From: DASQHW01 sp963837155
GTDB taxonomy: Bacteria; Actinomycetota; Acidimicrobiia; IMCC26256; PALSA-610
Direction: 5' to 3'
NCBI GenBank assembly: GCA_963837155.1
Contig: CAWIMB010000002.1
Span: 1,302,001 to 1,366,000, forward strand
Length of the DNA: 64,000 bases
Below, one piece after another: positions 46,623 to 54,516 of this stretch (the first letter of the stretch is position 1; the number at the start of each line of letters is the position of its first letter). The notes beneath the pieces were generated by a model. It saw only the letters and a program-made list of their open reading frames with translations. It had not been told where the DNA came from and ran no database searches. The position numbers and the translations under genes were made by a program.

Positions 46623-48176
46623 GTGAAGGAGCTCGTGTACCACCGCCAGCTGCTGCCCGCAGTTGAGCGCAACGCCGACCGAGCGGCGTTCTTCGACGGC
46701 GACTACACAGCGACGTTCGGCGAGCACTTCGACCGGGTCGGACGCCTGTCGACGGCGCTTGCCGGCATCGGCGTGTCGCGGGGCGACCGTTTTGCTGTGA
46801 TGGCACTCAACAGCCATCAGTTCCTCGAGTGCTACCACGCCGCATTCCTCGGCGCGGGTGTGATCAATCCGTTGAACCTGCGACTCGCGCCCAAGGAGCT
46901 CGAGTACATCCTCGGCGACTCCGGCACGACCGTCTGCTTCACCGACCCGTTCTTCGCTCCGATCATCGACAAGGTGCGAGCCGCGGTTGGCCTGAAGCAC
47001 GTCGTGATGATCGGCTCCGGCGACGCGCCGCACGACGTGACCTATGAGGAGCTCCTCGCGGGCGCGAGTCCGACGATCCCCGACGAACCCGAGGAAGATG
47101 ATCCGGTCGTACTGATGTACACCGGCGGCACGACGGGGCTCCCGAAGGGTGTGCTGCTCGACCAACGCGCCGAGATGCTCAACCTGTATCACGTGCTGGC
47201 CACATGGCGGTTCACGGAGCGAGACGTCTTCCTGCATCAGACGCCGATGTTCCACGCGGCGTCGATGGGCGGAATACTCGGTGTGCCGGCGATGGGTGGC
47301 GGATCGGTGTTCCTGTCGCTCTTCGATCCCGCCAAGGCCATGGCGCTCGTTGAGCAACACAACGTCACGACGACGGTGATGGTGCCGACGATGATCGGCA
47401 TGCTGGTGAATCACCCGGAGTTCAAGGCCGAGCGGCTCGCGAGCTTGACCACGCTCACCTACGGTGCGTCACCGATGCCGAGCGCCTTGCTCGAGAAGCT
47501 GCTGTCGCTGTTCCCCGATATCGACATCTATCAGGGTTACGGCATGACCGAATCGGCCGCGGTGCTGACGTGCCTGGGGCCGGACGAGCATCGCGCCGGT
47601 GGTCCCCGTTTGCGTTCGGCGGGCCGACCGCTGCAGGGCGTCGTGGTGTCGATTCAAGATCCCGAGGGCAACCCGGTGCCGCCGGGCGAGACCGGCGAGG
47701 TGTGCGCGCGGGCCGGGAACTTCATGAATGAGTACTGGAACAAACCCGAGGCAACCGCCGATGCGTTCCGCAACGGCTGGTATCACTCGGGCGACGCCGG
47801 TTACGTCGACAAGGACGGTTACCTGTTCCTCGTCGACCGCGTCAAGGACATGATCGTTACCGGCGGCGAGAACGTGTACTCGGTCGAGGTCGAGAATGCC
47901 ATCGCGTCACATCCGGCGGTTGCGCAGGTCGCGGTGATCGGCATCCCGTCGGAGAAGTGGGGTGAGGCGGTGCACACGATCGTCGTGCTGCGCGAGGGCA
48001 CGCAGGTCACGGACGTCGAGATCGTCGAGCACTGCCGCGAGTGGATCGCGGGCTACAAGGTGCCGAAGTCGGTCGAGTTCCGCGCCGAGCCGCTGCCGTT
48101 GTCGGGGGCGATGAAGGTGCTCAAGCGCGAACTGCGCGCGCCGCACTGGGAAGGTCGCGAACGCGCCGTCAACTGA
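46623..48176 (+). CDS. AMP-dependent acyl-CoA synthetase/ligase (FadD-like)
   Basis: 517 residues from GTG 46623. Adenylation motifs are all present: PVVLMYTGGTTGLPKGVLLD, IYQGYGMTESAAVLTC, GWYHSGDAGYVDKDGYLFLV (A7), DRVKDMIVTGGENVYSVEVE (A8) and the catalytic Lys in PLSGAMKVLKRELR (A10). Activates a fatty or aromatic acid to acyl-CoA. This intact copy contrasts with the gutted ligase at 42925-43578. 3' end overlaps the convergent HAD gene by eight bases. Confidence 0.92.
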   Translation: MKELVYHRQLLPAVERNADRAAFFDGDYTATFGEHFDRVGRLSTALAGIGVSRGDRFAVMALNSHQFLECYHAAFLGAGVINPLNLRLAPKELEYILGDSGTTVCFTDPFFAPIIDKVRAAVGLKHVVMIGSGDAPHDVTYEELLAGASPTIPDEPEEDDPVVLMYTGGTTGLPKGVLLDQRAEMLNLYHVLATWRFTERDVFLHQTPMFHAASMGGILGVPAMGGGSVFLSLFDPAKAMALVEQHNVTTTVMVPTMIGMLVNHPEFKAERLASLTTLTYGASPMPSALLEKLLSLFPDIDIYQGYGMTESAAVLTCLGPDEHRAGGPRLRSAGRPLQGVVVSIQDPEGNPVPPGETGEVCARAGNFMNEYWNKPEATADAFRNGWYHSGDAGYVDKDGYLFLVDRVKDMIVTGGENVYSVEVENAIASHPAVAQVAVIGIPSEKWGEAVHTIVVLREGTQVTDVEIVEHCREWIAGYKVPKSVEFRAEPLPLSGAMKVLKRELRAPHWEGRERAVN

Positions 48177-48873
48177 CGAGACCGACCACCGCGTGGAGGT
48201 CTTCGGCGCGGTGGACGTCTTGATCTTCGTGGTCGGACGGGGCGGTGCGATCAGGGCCGACGTGGGAGCGGCGGAGGTACACGGGGCGGAGACCGGTCGC
48301 TCGCGGGCCGTCGACGTCGCAGCTCCAGGTGTCGCCCACGAACAACGCATCCTCGGCCGCGATGCCGAGGCGCTCGACGGTGTGCTGGAAGATGCGCGGG
48401 TGCGGCTTGCGTGCACCCACCCACGCCGACGACACCGTGACGTCGACCGCGCCGCCCAAGCCCGCGCTTTCGATCGCCTCGAGCAGGTCCCAGTCCCAGT
48501 TCGAGCAGATCGCGAGCGCGAGCCCGCGACCGCGGAGTAGCGCAAGTACCCCGGCCACCTCTTCGTACGCGTCGATGTGCCGGTGGCCGCTGATCTCACG
48601 GACGCGCGCGATGAGGATGTCCTGGTCGCACGCGGCGACGCCGCATTCGTCGAGCATGCCGCGCACCCGCGCCTGCTGCCAGGCGACGTAGTGGTCACGC
48701 GAACGCGAATGTTCGTCGTGCTCGATCCCGTCGATGCCGTCGTTCCACCAGCGCTCCCTGATTTCCGGATCGAGCTCGTAGCCCATCTCCGCGACGAGCT
48801 GCTCCCACGACGGGCCCCAGTCGGTCGTCTCGGCGAGCGTCCCGTAGAAGTCGAAGATGACGGCCTTCAGCAC
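48169..48873 (-). CDS. HAD-superfamily hydrolase (subfamily IA)
   Basis: 234 residues from GTG 48873. HAD motif I AVIFDFYGTLAETTDWGP (nucleophile DxxGT type), motif II in LALAICSNWDWDLL, the Lys in WVGARKPHPRIFQH, and motif IV FVGDTWSCDVDGPRATGL. Phosphatase or haloacid-dehalogenase-like; substrate unknown. Lies 52 bases downstream of the SelL-like selenoprotein on the same strand. Confidence 0.88.
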   Translation of the reverse strand: MLKAVIFDFYGTLAETTDWGPSWEQLVAEMGYELDPEIRERWWNDGIDGIEHDEHSRSRDHYVAWQQARVRGMLDECGVAACDQDILIARVREISGHRHIDAYEEVAGVLALLRGRGLALAICSNWDWDLLEAIESAGLGGAVDVTVSSAWVGARKPHPRIFQHTVERLGIAAEDALFVGDTWSCDVDGPRATGLRPVYLRRSHVGPDRTAPSDHEDQDVHRAEDLHAVVGLVS

Positions 48874-48925
48874 CGTCGCATGGCTCCCTCGCTGCGCCGT
48901 CCTTGGCTCCGCTGCGTCCGCACGA

Positions 48926-49456
48926 TCAATTCTCGCGGAAGACGGCGAGTACCTCCGCAACCGGCGCATGGTCCGTACTGTCACGATCGGGATGTTCGTA
49001 TCGCACACGATCTCCCGGCCCGACGACGAACGTGGCGCCGAGTTGCGTGACGCGGGCGCCGGACTTGTGCACACGATTGCCCTGTCGCCACGCCTCGACC
49101 GATGCTCGCCATGTACGCGGGTGCAGCAGTTCGCCCCACCCCACGCTCCGCAGCGATGCGGCGCCCGCGGCCTGTGCATCGTCGTCGACGAGCACGGTGA
49201 ACGGGATGTGTTCCTCGCGTACAAAGGTCGCGGCGTAGCGCTGATTCCCGGTCCCGATCGCGACCACGTCGGCGCCGAGTGCCGTGATCTCTCCGTAGCG
49301 CTCACGCAACTGCGCGGCATGCTCGCGGCAGTGGATTCAGCCGAAATGTCGGAGGAAGACCAACACAACGGGCTGGTCGCGCCAGAGATCGCCGAGACGG
49401 TGGGACGTGCCGGTGTGATCAGCGAGCTTGAGGTCGGCGAGCTTCGTGAGATCCAT
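48926..49456 (-). CDS. SelL/PRXL2-like peroxiredoxin-type selenoprotein (in-frame TGA = Sec40, UxxC)
   Basis: Reading from ATG 49456 the frame is open except for TGA at 49339-49337. With Sec there the protein reads VVLVFLRHFG-U-IHCREHAAQLRE, matching the CxxC redox site of the AhpC/TSA-like PRXL2/SelL family, in which SelL proteins carry Sec. Downstream the fold continues with ADVVAIGTGNQRYAATFVRE and FTVLVDDDAQAAGAASLRSV to the stop at 48926. Total 176 residues. A gene call that ignores Sec would start at TTG 49309 and lose the active site. Six bases after the EthD gene, last in the MarR/GMC operon. Likely reduces peroxides or disulfides. Confidence 0.85.
49309..49332 (-). promoter_or_regulatory. 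Candidate bacterial SECIS element for the SelL-like gene
   Basis: On the minus strand, starting four bases after the Sec TGA: stem ACTGC/GCAGT, one bulged C, stem GCG/CGC, and a seven-base loop AGCATGC centred about 17 bases after the TGA. The geometry is close to that of the UGSC hairpin (5+3 pairs with a bulge) and to known SelB-binding hairpins. Pairing by eye. Confidence 0.55.
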
Positions 49457-49462
49457 TCGCGG

Positions 49463-49834
49463 TCAGTGTACGACGCTGTGATCGTCGCTCAGAAAGAGCT
49501 GGCAGCGGGGGAGATCAATGAAGCGGCGTTCGTCTTCGAGCAGCGCGGAGCCCGCGGCCTGACCTTCGGGCGTGGCGCCCGCCGAAACAAGTGCCTCCTC
49601 GCTGTCGAACCACACGAGCGCGACGCCGTCCCAATCCGACGGCTCGCAGTCGCGCGAGTGCGCGATCGCCGAACCGATCGGTGAGTCGGTCGCGTGCAAC
49701 TGCGAGTAACGACGGATACCGAGCGTGTGTGCGTGCGACGCGACGAGCGGCCCGTGCTGCTCCCGCCAGTAACGATGGAACTCATCGGCGGACATGTCGG
49801 GTCGCCGCCGGAGCAGGAACGTGATCACGATCAT
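49463..49834 (-). CDS. EthD domain protein
   Basis: 123 residues from ATG 49834, with AGGAG nine bases upstream. Ferredoxin-like EthD pattern: ITFLLRRRPDMSADEFHRYW, EQHGPLVASHAHTLGIRRYS, and WDGVALVWFDSEEALVSAG. EthD proteins accompany oxidases and P450s in degradation operons; their role is often unclear. The start overlaps the GMC gene stop (ATGA). Confidence 0.87.
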   Translation of the reverse strand: MIVITFLLRRRPDMSADEFHRYWREQHGPLVASHAHTLGIRRYSQLHATDSPIGSAIAHSRDCEPSDWDGVALVWFDSEEALVSAGATPEGQAAGSALLEDERRFIDLPRCQLFLSDDHSVVH

Positions 49835-51597
49835 GGACGCGTGCTCCTGAGTTCGGGCAGACCGGCGAGGTTGCGGCACGCCCGTATCGCGAGCGCGACG
49901 ATCGTGAGCGTCGGTCCGTAGCCGGTGGATGTGGGGAACACCGACGAGTCGGTACAGACCATGTTGTCAATGTCGTGGAAACGCTGCCAGCGGTCGACGA
50001 CGCTGGTGCCGGGGTCGTCGCCCATGCGGCACGTTCCGACGATGTGTCGGGAGACCGATGCGCTGCGGGTGCCGGCCCGAACACCGTCGAGCGGTGGCGA
50101 CGTGGCGGCGAATGTCCACTCCGCGCCCGCCTCTCGCATGATCTCCTCGAGCTTCGGTGCGTAGTAGCGCGACGCCACGACCTCGTGGCGGTGCACGTCG
50201 TACGTCGCGCGGCCTGCGGGGAAGCCGTGCACGTCGCGCACGGTCGGGTCGAGATCGATGCGGTTCGTGATCTGCGGGAGGTCCTCACCCTGGATCGTGA
50301 ACGCCCACATGCGGTCGCGGATCTTCGACTCGAGCATCTCGCGCGTATGCGCGACCCCGGGCGGCGTGAACATCGCTTCGACGATCGGGCCGCCACCACC
50401 GCCGTGCTCGACGATGCCGGCGCGGAAGTACGGAAGGTCGTGCTCCTTGGCGAACGCGCGCACGTCGTCGTCGACGATCATGTGGTCGTCGTGCAGGTGC
50501 GTCACCGAACGGCCGCGATGCCCGTGCAAACGATGAGGAAAGGAGCCGATGACGAACGTCTGGAAGTGATACATGAGGAACCGCCCGATCAGCCCCGACG
50601 AGTTGGCGACCTCCGAGCGCAGCAGCAGACGGGGCGTTTCCCACGCGCCACCCGCCACGACCACCGCGCCCGCGGTCACCTCGTGGGCGAGGCCGTTCGC
50701 GTCGAGGTAGCGCACCCCGCGTGCGCGACGGCTCGACGGGTCGAGCAGGATCCGCTCGACGATCGACTCGGGGCGGATCTCGCACCGCCCGGTGCGCAAT
50801 GCATTCCGCAGGGGCGCGACCGGATCGCCCTTGGCCTCGATCGGGCAGCCGTAGAAGCCGCAGAATCCGCAGTTGTTGCACGCGGGCCGGCCGTCGTACG
50901 GCACCGAGTTCACGCCGGTCGGTGCGGGATACGGGTGATAGCCGAGCCGGGTCGCGGCTTCGGTCGTGAGTACCGCGCCGTACATGTCCGCGCCCGGAGG
51001 CATCGGATACGCGCCGCTGCGCCACTCCGCGAAGGGATTCGCACCCGCGAGACCGGCCACACCGATGAGCCGCTCCGCCTCGGCGTAGTACGGCTCCATC
51101 TCGTCGTAGTCGACGGGCCAGTCGACGACGTCCGCGCCTTCGATCGGGCCGAGCTCCGAGCGGGCGCGGAAGTCGACCGTGCGAAAACGGGGGAGCTTTC
51201 CGTCGGCGTGAAAGCCGCCGCCGCCGACCGTCGACGGCAGGTTGTTGACCTCGCCCGCGAACAGCCGCTCGCCGTCGCGCTCGTCCCGCCGGTACGTGCG
51301 CGGTTCGAGGAACGGGTCGGGCCCGAGGAAGTGGCGGCGGAAGAACTTGATCTCGTCGTTCGACACGTGACCAAGCGCTGCATAGGGCGGCTCGAGTGCG
51401 AGCAGGTGATTCCGGCCCTTCTCGAGCATGATCACCGACCACCCGGCGGCGGTGAGCACATCGGCGGCAGTGGCTCCCGCCGGCCCCGTCCCGACGATGA
51501 CGGCGTCGGCGTCACTGCTTCCCGCTCTGCGGGGCCGCTCGGGCCCCGCCTCGCTGCGGCTCGGGATACCCGAGCCGCCGGCGCTCGGCTCACTCAC
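49831..51597 (-). CDS. GMC-type FAD-dependent oxidoreductase with Cys cluster
   Basis: About 588 residues. FAD-binding AVIVGTGPAGATAADVLTAA, a mid-protein Cys-rich insert ACNNCGFCGFYGCPIEAKGD seen in a subgroup of GMC-like dehydrogenases, and the C-terminal HIVGTCRMGDDPGTSVVD with STGYGPTLTIVALAIRA. The upstream gene encodes a gluconate-2-dehydrogenase subunit-3-like protein, as in membrane-linked GMC dehydrogenases. The first ~27 residues (from GTG 51597) are encoded by copy C of the structured repeat; no other start exists in this frame before the FAD motif. Confidence 0.87.
   Translation of the reverse strand: MSEPSAGGSGIPSRSEAGPERPRRAGSSDADAVIVGTGPAGATAADVLTAAGWSVIMLEKGRNHLLALEPPYAALGHVSNDEIKFFRRHFLGPDPFLEPRTYRRDERDGERLFAGEVNNLPSTVGGGGFHADGKLPRFRTVDFRARSELGPIEGADVVDWPVDYDEMEPYYAEAERLIGVAGLAGANPFAEWRSGAYPMPPGADMYGAVLTTEAATRLGYHPYPAPTGVNSVPYDGRPACNNCGFCGFYGCPIEAKGDPVAPLRNALRTGRCEIRPESIVERILLDPSSRRARGVRYLDANGLAHEVTAGAVVVAGGAWETPRLLLRSEVANSSGLIGRFLMYHFQTFVIGSFPHRLHGHRGRSVTHLHDDHMIVDDDVRAFAKEHDLPYFRAGIVEHGGGGGPIVEAMFTPPGVAHTREMLESKIRDRMWAFTIQGEDLPQITNRIDLDPTVRDVHGFPAGRATYDVHRHEVVASRYYAPKLEEIMREAGAEWTFAATSPPLDGVRAGTRSASVSRHIVGTCRMGDDPGTSVVDRWQRFHDIDNMVCTDSSVFPTSTGYGPTLTIVALAIRACRNLAGLPELRSTRP
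51521..51592 (-). repeat. Dispersed structured repeat, copy C (inside GMC 5' end)
   Basis: On the minus strand it begins TGAGCCGAG, giving the stop codon of the upstream gene, then GCGGCTCGGGTATCCCGAGCCGC, a perfect nine-base stem hairpin (CGGCTCGGG/CCCGAGCCG) around the TAT loop, and GGGGCCCGAGCGGCCCCGC. Order and end sequences match copies A and B. It is read through by the GMC frame. Confidence 0.65.
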
Positions 51598-52153
51598 GAC
51601 CGCTGACCTCGTCATCCGTATAACCGCGCGGCTGGACATCGCCCACGAAGCCGATCGCCTGCCAGCCCGTCAGGTCGCGGTTGCCGCCATATTCGGGCGC
51701 GCCGTAGGCGCCTTCACATGCATGCGCGTACAACACCCGGCGCAGCTCGGGCTGGGCGCGCAGCCGCTGCTCCTGGGCAATGGCGTCGATGTCGCAGAAG
51801 TCCTCGCCGAGCGCGGCAATGCCCGCCCGATAGATCTCCTGCCAGCCGCGCACCGGTCCGTTGAACTCCCGTTCCGGGATGCCCTGCGAGCCCTCGATAC
51901 GCGTCCGCCATGCAAGCTCTTCGTTCCGCGAAAGCGGCAAGAACCGAGCGAACGAGGGATCGCCGCCGAAGCGTCCGCTGAACGGTCCGCCGGCGTAGAT
52001 CAACGGAGGGTCAACGGTGAACGCCGCGAGCAGGTTGTCGACGTAGTCCGCGACACCGAGCGCGCCGCCACCCGGATGCGGCTCGATCGGAGGAATCACC
52101 ACATCGGCGGCCGCCGCGACGACAGCGTGCTCATGCAGCGTGAGAAAACGCAC
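51590..52153 (-). CDS. Gluconate 2-dehydrogenase subunit 3 family protein
   Basis: 187 residues from GTG 52153. Family pattern: FLTLHEHAVVAAAADVVIPP at the start, LGVADYVDNLLAAF, and the closing YGGNRDLTGWQAIGFVGDVQ. It pairs with GMC dehydrogenases as a small subunit; unlike many, no Tat signal is visible, so the complex is probably cytoplasmic. Start and stop overlap the MarR stop and GMC start. Confidence 0.83.
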   Translation of the reverse strand: MRFLTLHEHAVVAAAADVVIPPIEPHPGGGALGVADYVDNLLAAFTVDPPLIYAGGPFSGRFGGDPSFARFLPLSRNEELAWRTRIEGSQGIPEREFNGPVRGWQEIYRAGIAALGEDFCDIDAIAQEQRLRAQPELRRVLYAHACEGAYGAPEYGGNRDLTGWQAIGFVGDVQPRGYTDDEVSGRE

Positions 52154-52599
52154 TAGAAGTGCGGGCCACCTTCGGGCGCGATCTTGTCGAGGATCCGGCA
52201 CAGCGTTTCCAAGTCGCGGGGCGACAGGTCATGCATGTATTCCGGCGCTTCGAATAACTTGGCTTCGACCTGGGCGCGGACGCGGGCGCCCTTCTTCGTC
52301 AGCCCGACCGTCCGGACGCGGCGATCGGTTGGATGGGCGCGCCGTTCGGCGAGCCCGTGCTCCTCCAACCGGTCGACGAGCCAGGTCACGTTCGAGGCGT
52401 CGCACTTCCAGGAGCCGGCCAGCACACTCATCGATTGCGGCACGTCGGGATCGAGCGAGAGCAACGCGTGCATGGAGCCGGGGTTCAGGCCGAACGAGGC
52501 CGCGATCTGCGGGAACGACTCTTTACGCGCGAGGAAGACCGCCATCAGCGACCGCCACACGCGAGTCGCGGCATCTTCGTCTGAGTGCGCCTGAGCCAC
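52153..52599 (-). CDS. MarR family transcriptional regulator
   Basis: 148 residues from GTG 52599. Winged-helix pattern: QSMSVLAGSWKCDASNVTWL and VDRLEEHGLAERRAHPTDRR (wing), VRTVGLTKKGARVRAQVE. First gene of the GMC/EthD/SelL-like operon and divergent from the DrrAB exporter, so it most likely represses both from the shared 100-base gap, responding to an aromatic or drug-like ligand. Inference from gene order and the inverted repeats there. Confidence 0.9.
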   Translation of the reverse strand: MAQAHSDEDAATRVWRSLMAVFLARKESFPQIAASFGLNPGSMHALLSLDPDVPQSMSVLAGSWKCDASNVTWLVDRLEEHGLAERRAHPTDRRVRTVGLTKKGARVRAQVEAKLFEAPEYMHDLSPRDLETLCRILDKIAPEGGPHF

Positions 52600-52628
52600 G
52601 GGTACAACCTACGACGAAGTGATCGATC

Positions 52629-52668
52629 CTTCAAGTACCCAGAAGATTGAAGAACTAAATACTTGACT
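52629..52668 (+). promoter_or_regulatory. MarR operator region / divergent promoter
   Basis: Unusually A+T-rich for the window. Inverted repeats: CTTCAA (52629-52634) with TTGAAG (52647-52652), and TCAAGTA (52631-52637) with TACTTGA (52660-52666). TTGACT at 52663-52668 could be a -35 for the exporter gene; no good -10 follows. Typical position for an autoregulatory MarR site. Confidence 0.5.
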
Positions 52669-52699
52669 TCATTCAAGCATCTGCGCGAGGCTCAATCTC

Positions 52700-53704
52700 A
52701 TGACCACGAACGCGATCGTCGTCGAAGGTCTCCGGAAGCGCTTCGGAGATGTCGTCGCTCTCGACGGTGTGGACTTCTCGGTGCCGACCGGCACGGTGCT
52801 CGGGCTGCTCGGTCCGAACGGCGCCGGCAAGACCACTGCCGTACGGATCCTGACGACAATCCTGCGGCCCGACGCGGGCCGGGCGGAAGTGCTCGGCATC
52901 GACGTCACGCGCGATCCACAGGGCGCGCGCGAGCACATCGGGCTCGCCGGCCAGTACGCGGCCGTCGACGAGAACCTCACCGGCCACGAGAACCTCCGAA
53001 TGGTCGGCCGGCTCACGCACATACCCAAGGAAACCATCCGCCCGCGGGCCGACGAACTGCTCGCGCAGTTCGACCTCGTCGACGCCGCGCACCGTCCGGT
53101 CCGGACGTACAGCGGCGGGATGCGGCGCCGGCTCGACCTGGCGGCCGCGCTCGTGCATCGTCCTCCGGTGCTGTTTCTCGACGAGCCGACGACCGGGCTC
53201 GATCCGCAGGGCCGAACCGGCCTCTGGGGCGTGATCGAAGAGCTGGTGAGCGACGGCACGACGGTCCTGCTGACGACGCAGTATCTCGAGGAAGCCGACC
53301 GGCTGGCCGACCGCATCGTCGTCATCGACCACGGTCGCGTCATCGCGGAAGGCACGTCGACCGAGCTCAAGGCGCGCCTCGGTGCGACGATCATCGAAGT
53401 CGGCTTCGACGACGACGAGACCGCACAGCGGGCTCAGGTCGTGTTGTGCAAGATCGGGCTCTGCGACGTCGAAACGACCCAGCACCTCGTGCAGCTGAAG
53501 GTCGATGACGGGCCACGCGTCGTGCTCGACGTCGTGCGGGCACTGGACGCCGAGCGCTTGGAACCGACACGTTTGAACGTGCGAGAGCCGACGCTCGACG
53601 ACGTCTTCCTGACGTTGACCGGCCATGCCGCCGAAGACGCCGAACCCGAAGAGATTCCTGCCGACGGGCAAGACCGTCGCCGAGCCGAGCGAGGCGCCGC
53701 ATGA
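52700..53704 (+). CDS. DrrA-type multidrug ABC transporter ATP-binding protein
   Basis: 334 residues. Walker A GLLGPNGAGKTTAVRIL, signature TYSGGMRRRLDLAAAL, Walker B VLFLDEPTTGLDPQGRTGLW, and the C-terminal DrrA-type regulatory tail (NVREPTLDDVFLTLTGHAAE). Pairs with the DrrB permease whose start overlaps its stop. Exports hydrophobic drugs or lipids in the prototype. Confidence 0.92.
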   Translation: MTTNAIVVEGLRKRFGDVVALDGVDFSVPTGTVLGLLGPNGAGKTTAVRILTTILRPDAGRAEVLGIDVTRDPQGAREHIGLAGQYAAVDENLTGHENLRMVGRLTHIPKETIRPRADELLAQFDLVDAAHRPVRTYSGGMRRRLDLAAALVHRPPVLFLDEPTTGLDPQGRTGLWGVIEELVSDGTTVLLTTQYLEEADRLADRIVVIDHGRVIAEGTSTELKARLGATIIEVGFDDDETAQRAQVVLCKIGLCDVETTQHLVQLKVDDGPRVVLDVVRALDAERLEPTRLNVREPTLDDVFLTLTGHAAEDAEPEEIPADGQDRRRAERGAA

Positions 53705-54516
53705 CCGCCACCACGATGCCCGCTCCCACGGCCGTACAGTCGCGCCGCCGGTCGTACGCGATCAGCGACGCGATGACGATCGCGTGGCGCAACCTCGTCG
53801 GGATGACCCGCACCCCGCAGGTCCTCGTGTTCTCGACGATCCAGCCGATCATCTTCGTGTTGCTGTTCCGGTACGTGTTCGGCGGCGCGATCCGCATACC
53901 GGGCGTGAACCACTACGTGGACTACCTCATGCCCGGCGTGTTCGCGCAGACCGTCGTCTTCGGTTCCATCCAGACCGGCATTGCCATGGCCGAGGACTTG
54001 CACAAGGGCCTTCTCGAGCGGTTTCAGTCGCTGCCGATGGCGCGGTCCGCGGTACTCGCGGGCCGAACACTCGCGGACCTGGTTCGCAACGTGTTCGTCG
54101 TGTTGGTGATGGTTGTGATCGGCTTCGCAGTCGGCTGGCGCGTCCACACCAGCGTGCTCGACGTGGTGGCGGGTCTCGCGCTGATGCTGTTGTTCTCGCA
54201 TTCCCTCGCGTGGGTGTTCGCGATCGTGGGCCTGAACTCGTCGAGCGCCGAAGCGGCGCAAGCGGCGTCGTTCCCGATCCTGGCGCCGCTCGTGTTTGCC
54301 TCGACGGCGTTCGTGTCGGCAGCATCGATGCCCCCTCCGCTCCAATGGTTCGCGGAGCACCAGCCGGTCTCGATTGTGATCGACGCGGTGCGGTCGCTGA
54401 CCTACGGCGGCCAGTTTGCCTCGACCGGCAAGGTGCTCGCGTCGCTCGCGTGGAGCGTGGGCATCATCGCAGTCGCCGCGCCCGTCGCGGTGTCGATGTA
54501 TCGCCGCAAGGTGTGA
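53701..54516 (+). CDS. DrrB-type ABC transporter permease (ABC-2)
   Basis: 271 residues. ABC-2 membrane pattern: MTIAWRNLVGMTRTPQVLVF then VLLFRYVFGGAIRIPG, the loop EDLHKGLLERFQSLPMARSA, and several transmembrane helices (VFVVLVMVVIGFAVGWRV; VGIIAVAAPVAVSMYRRKV at the end). Partner of the DrrA gene. Its last 115 bases overlap the convergent GH38 gene. Confidence 0.9.
   Translation: MTATTMPAPTAVQSRRRSYAISDAMTIAWRNLVGMTRTPQVLVFSTIQPIIFVLLFRYVFGGAIRIPGVNHYVDYLMPGVFAQTVVFGSIQTGIAMAEDLHKGLLERFQSLPMARSAVLAGRTLADLVRNVFVVLVMVVIGFAVGWRVHTSVLDVVAGLALMLLFSHSLAWVFAIVGLNSSSAEAAQAASFPILAPLVFASTAFVSAASMPPPLQWFAEHQPVSIVIDAVRSLTYGGQFASTGKVLASLAWSVGIIAVAAPVAVSMYRRKV

Noticed and set aside
48874..48925. Gap between the SelL-like and HAD genes as a fifth structured-repeat copy
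   Set aside because: It has GCTCCCTCGCTGCGCC and GGCTCCGCTGCG but lacks the shared ends and hairpin order of copies A-D.
48926..49309. TTG 49309 as the start of a short peroxiredoxin-like protein
   Set aside because: It would lack the beta strand and the redox motif of the fold; the frame continues upstream through the TGA to ATG 49456 with family-like sequence.
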